Below, one piece after another: positions 4,999 to 5,499 of a DNA stretch of 5,499 bases (the stretch's first letter is position 1; every line of letters begins with the position of its first letter). The notes under the pieces are model-generated. The model saw only the letters and a program-made list of their open reading frames with translations. It was not told the origin of the DNA and ran no database searches. The stretch is from an uncultured Collinsella sp. (GTDB lineage: Bacteria; Actinomycetota; Coriobacteriia; Coriobacteriales; Coriobacteriaceae), in contig USKL01000117.1 in assembly GCA_900555225.1 (NCBI GenBank), positions 1 through 5,499 on the forward strand, in the 5' to 3' direction. A program made the position numbers and the translations under genes.

Positions 4999-5035
4999 CA
5001 TGATAAAACTTTGAACAGACTGCAAATCTATCATG
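4999..5035. repeat. CATGATA/TATCATG inverted repeat between GH2 and zinc-ribbon genes
   Basis: Seven-base arms (4999-5005 and 5029-5035) enclose 23 AT-rich bases. The segment sits 15 bases after the GH2 stop in the only AT-rich patch of this part of the window, where a promoter for the zinc-ribbon gene would be expected. No clear -35/-10 pair could be assigned. Chance is possible. Confidence 0.3.
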
Positions 5036-5049
5036 AAAGGGACCGGATT

Positions 5050-5499
5050 TTACTCCCGGCAGCGGATGGTCAGATAGGCTTCGGTGTCCAGCGCGCCCTC
5101 CATGCGGCAGTGCAGCACGGCGCGTCCGGCCTCGCCGGTGGTGGCAAGGTAGGTGCCCGCCATGCCGCCCCGCAGGGGCACTACGCTGGGACCCAGAATT
5201 TTCAGCGGCCCCTCCACGGACAGGCAGACGGCCTCGCCGCAGTAGGGCAGCAGGTTGCCGTTCTGGTCGATGGCCCGCAGGCTGACCGCCGCGCAGTCCC
5301 AGGTGGGGCCGTCGGTCAGGATGGGGTTGTGCACCTTGAGCACCTTGCAGTTCTCCGGCTTATCCTCCAGCAGATTGCCGTGGGCACCGATGTAAACGCT
5401 GGTGGAGGTGACCACCTTTTCGCGGATGGCGTCGATGGGCGGGAGGAGATCGTCACCGACACCACCGTCTACGACTACGACATCCTCCACACCCGCATG
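5050..5499 (-). CDS. C-terminal end of a GH2-family beta-galactosidase (partial)
   Basis: The frame enters from the right edge and stops at 5050-5052. Its recognisable part is a C-terminal Ig-like domain of Firmicute glycoside hydrolase family 2 enzymes. AAVSLRAIDQNGNLLPYCGE is followed by LSVEGPLKILGPSVVPLRGG and MAGTYLATTGEAGRAVLHC, a beta-sandwich layout I recall from the tail of such beta-galactosidases. Catalytic domains, which would hold the two glutamates, are outside the window. A GTG at 5488-5490 is not a credible start because the domain is plainly internal. The outermost 25 or so codons (from about 5418 rightward) read as an unnatural Val/Asp/Gly run with weak codon bias, and may not belong to this gene. 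The resemblance is to GH2 in general; substrate is not determinable. Confidence 0.72.
   Translation of the reverse strand, partial: HAGVEDVVVVDGGVGDDLLPPIDAIREKVVTSTSVYIGAHGNLLEDKPENCKVLKVHNPILTDGPTWDCAAVSLRAIDQNGNLLPYCGEAVCLSVEGPLKILGPSVVPLRGGMAGTYLATTGEAGRAVLHCRMEGALDTEAYLTIRCRE
5422..5499 (+). other. Possible + strand coding fragment of unknown identity at the right edge
   Basis: Read on the + strand in frame with the terminal ATG (5497-5499), the last 26 codons give a natural-looking peptide (DGREEIVTDTTVYDYDI, then LHTRM). Of the 26 third codon positions, 24 are G or C, and 16 of the last 17 are C. The opposing minus frame has 17 of 26. This hints that the final 80 bases encode part of another protein in the opposite orientation, joined to the GH2 end near 5412-5424. 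The fragment is too short to recognise, and the frame stays open leftward as a shadow of GH2. Confidence 0.35.

Noticed and set aside
3404..5014. Long + strand open frame of 536 codons
   Set aside because: It runs antisense to icd, the HEAT-like gene and the zinc-ribbon gene across the suspected join. The product is a low-complexity Ala/Gly/Leu/Asp-rich sequence with no family pattern, a typical shadow frame in GC-rich DNA.
1..5499. CRISPR array, tRNA/rRNA gene, insertion sequence or phage defence system
   Set aside because: There are no regularly spaced repeats, no cloverleaf-like segment, no transposase motifs or terminal repeats, and no nuclease, toxin or reverse-transcriptase motifs in any convincing frame.

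Overview
The window is 5.5 kb of mostly minus-strand coding DNA and reads like a gut-metagenome contig. Positions 1 to about 4436 are GC-rich and look like a Coriobacteriia genome of the Collinsella type: a mannose/GalNAc-family PTS operon, a membrane-anchored SurA-N-like protein and an NAD-type isocitrate dehydrogenase. Positions from about 4437 onward look like a different bacterium, an Oscillospiraceae/Faecalibacterium-type Firmicute: a small membrane zinc-ribbon protein, the first 20 or so codons of a DUF5685-like gene and the C-terminal end of a GH2 beta-galactosidase. Both taxonomic calls rest on recalled protein resemblance, not on a search.

Right to left, which is the direction of transcription: (a) 5050-5499, the 3' end of a GH2 gene. 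Its outermost 80 bases may belong to something else, because the + strand reads more like coding DNA there. (b) 4505-4900, a two-helix, four-cysteine zinc-ribbon protein. (c) 3980-4498, an ORF that appears to be an accidental in-frame fusion of a DUF5685-like start with a HEAT-like Collinsella hypothetical protein. (d) 2888-3973, isocitrate dehydrogenase, six bases after (c). (e) 1667-2761, an acidic, single-pass, SurA-N-like extracytoplasmic protein with a good intrinsic terminator behind it (1591-1626). (f) 1038-1590, a long AT-rich control region with no gene but many inverted and direct repeats. (g) 594-1037, 313-594 and 1-276: PTS EIIA, a YajC-like protein and PTS EIIB (cut by the window edge), in one operon.

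The PTS genes would phosphorylate and import a sugar or amino sugar together with IIC and IID subunits expected beyond the left edge. The YajC-like gene is translationally coupled to EIIA and sits inside the operon. The repeat-rich region upstream is the likely site of substrate-dependent control. Isocitrate dehydrogenase supplies 2-oxoglutarate. I found no RNA gene, CRISPR array, insertion sequence or clearly new multi-gene system. The most notable points are the probable chimeric join near 4436, the operator-like repeats upstream of the PTS operon, and the YajC-like gene within it.
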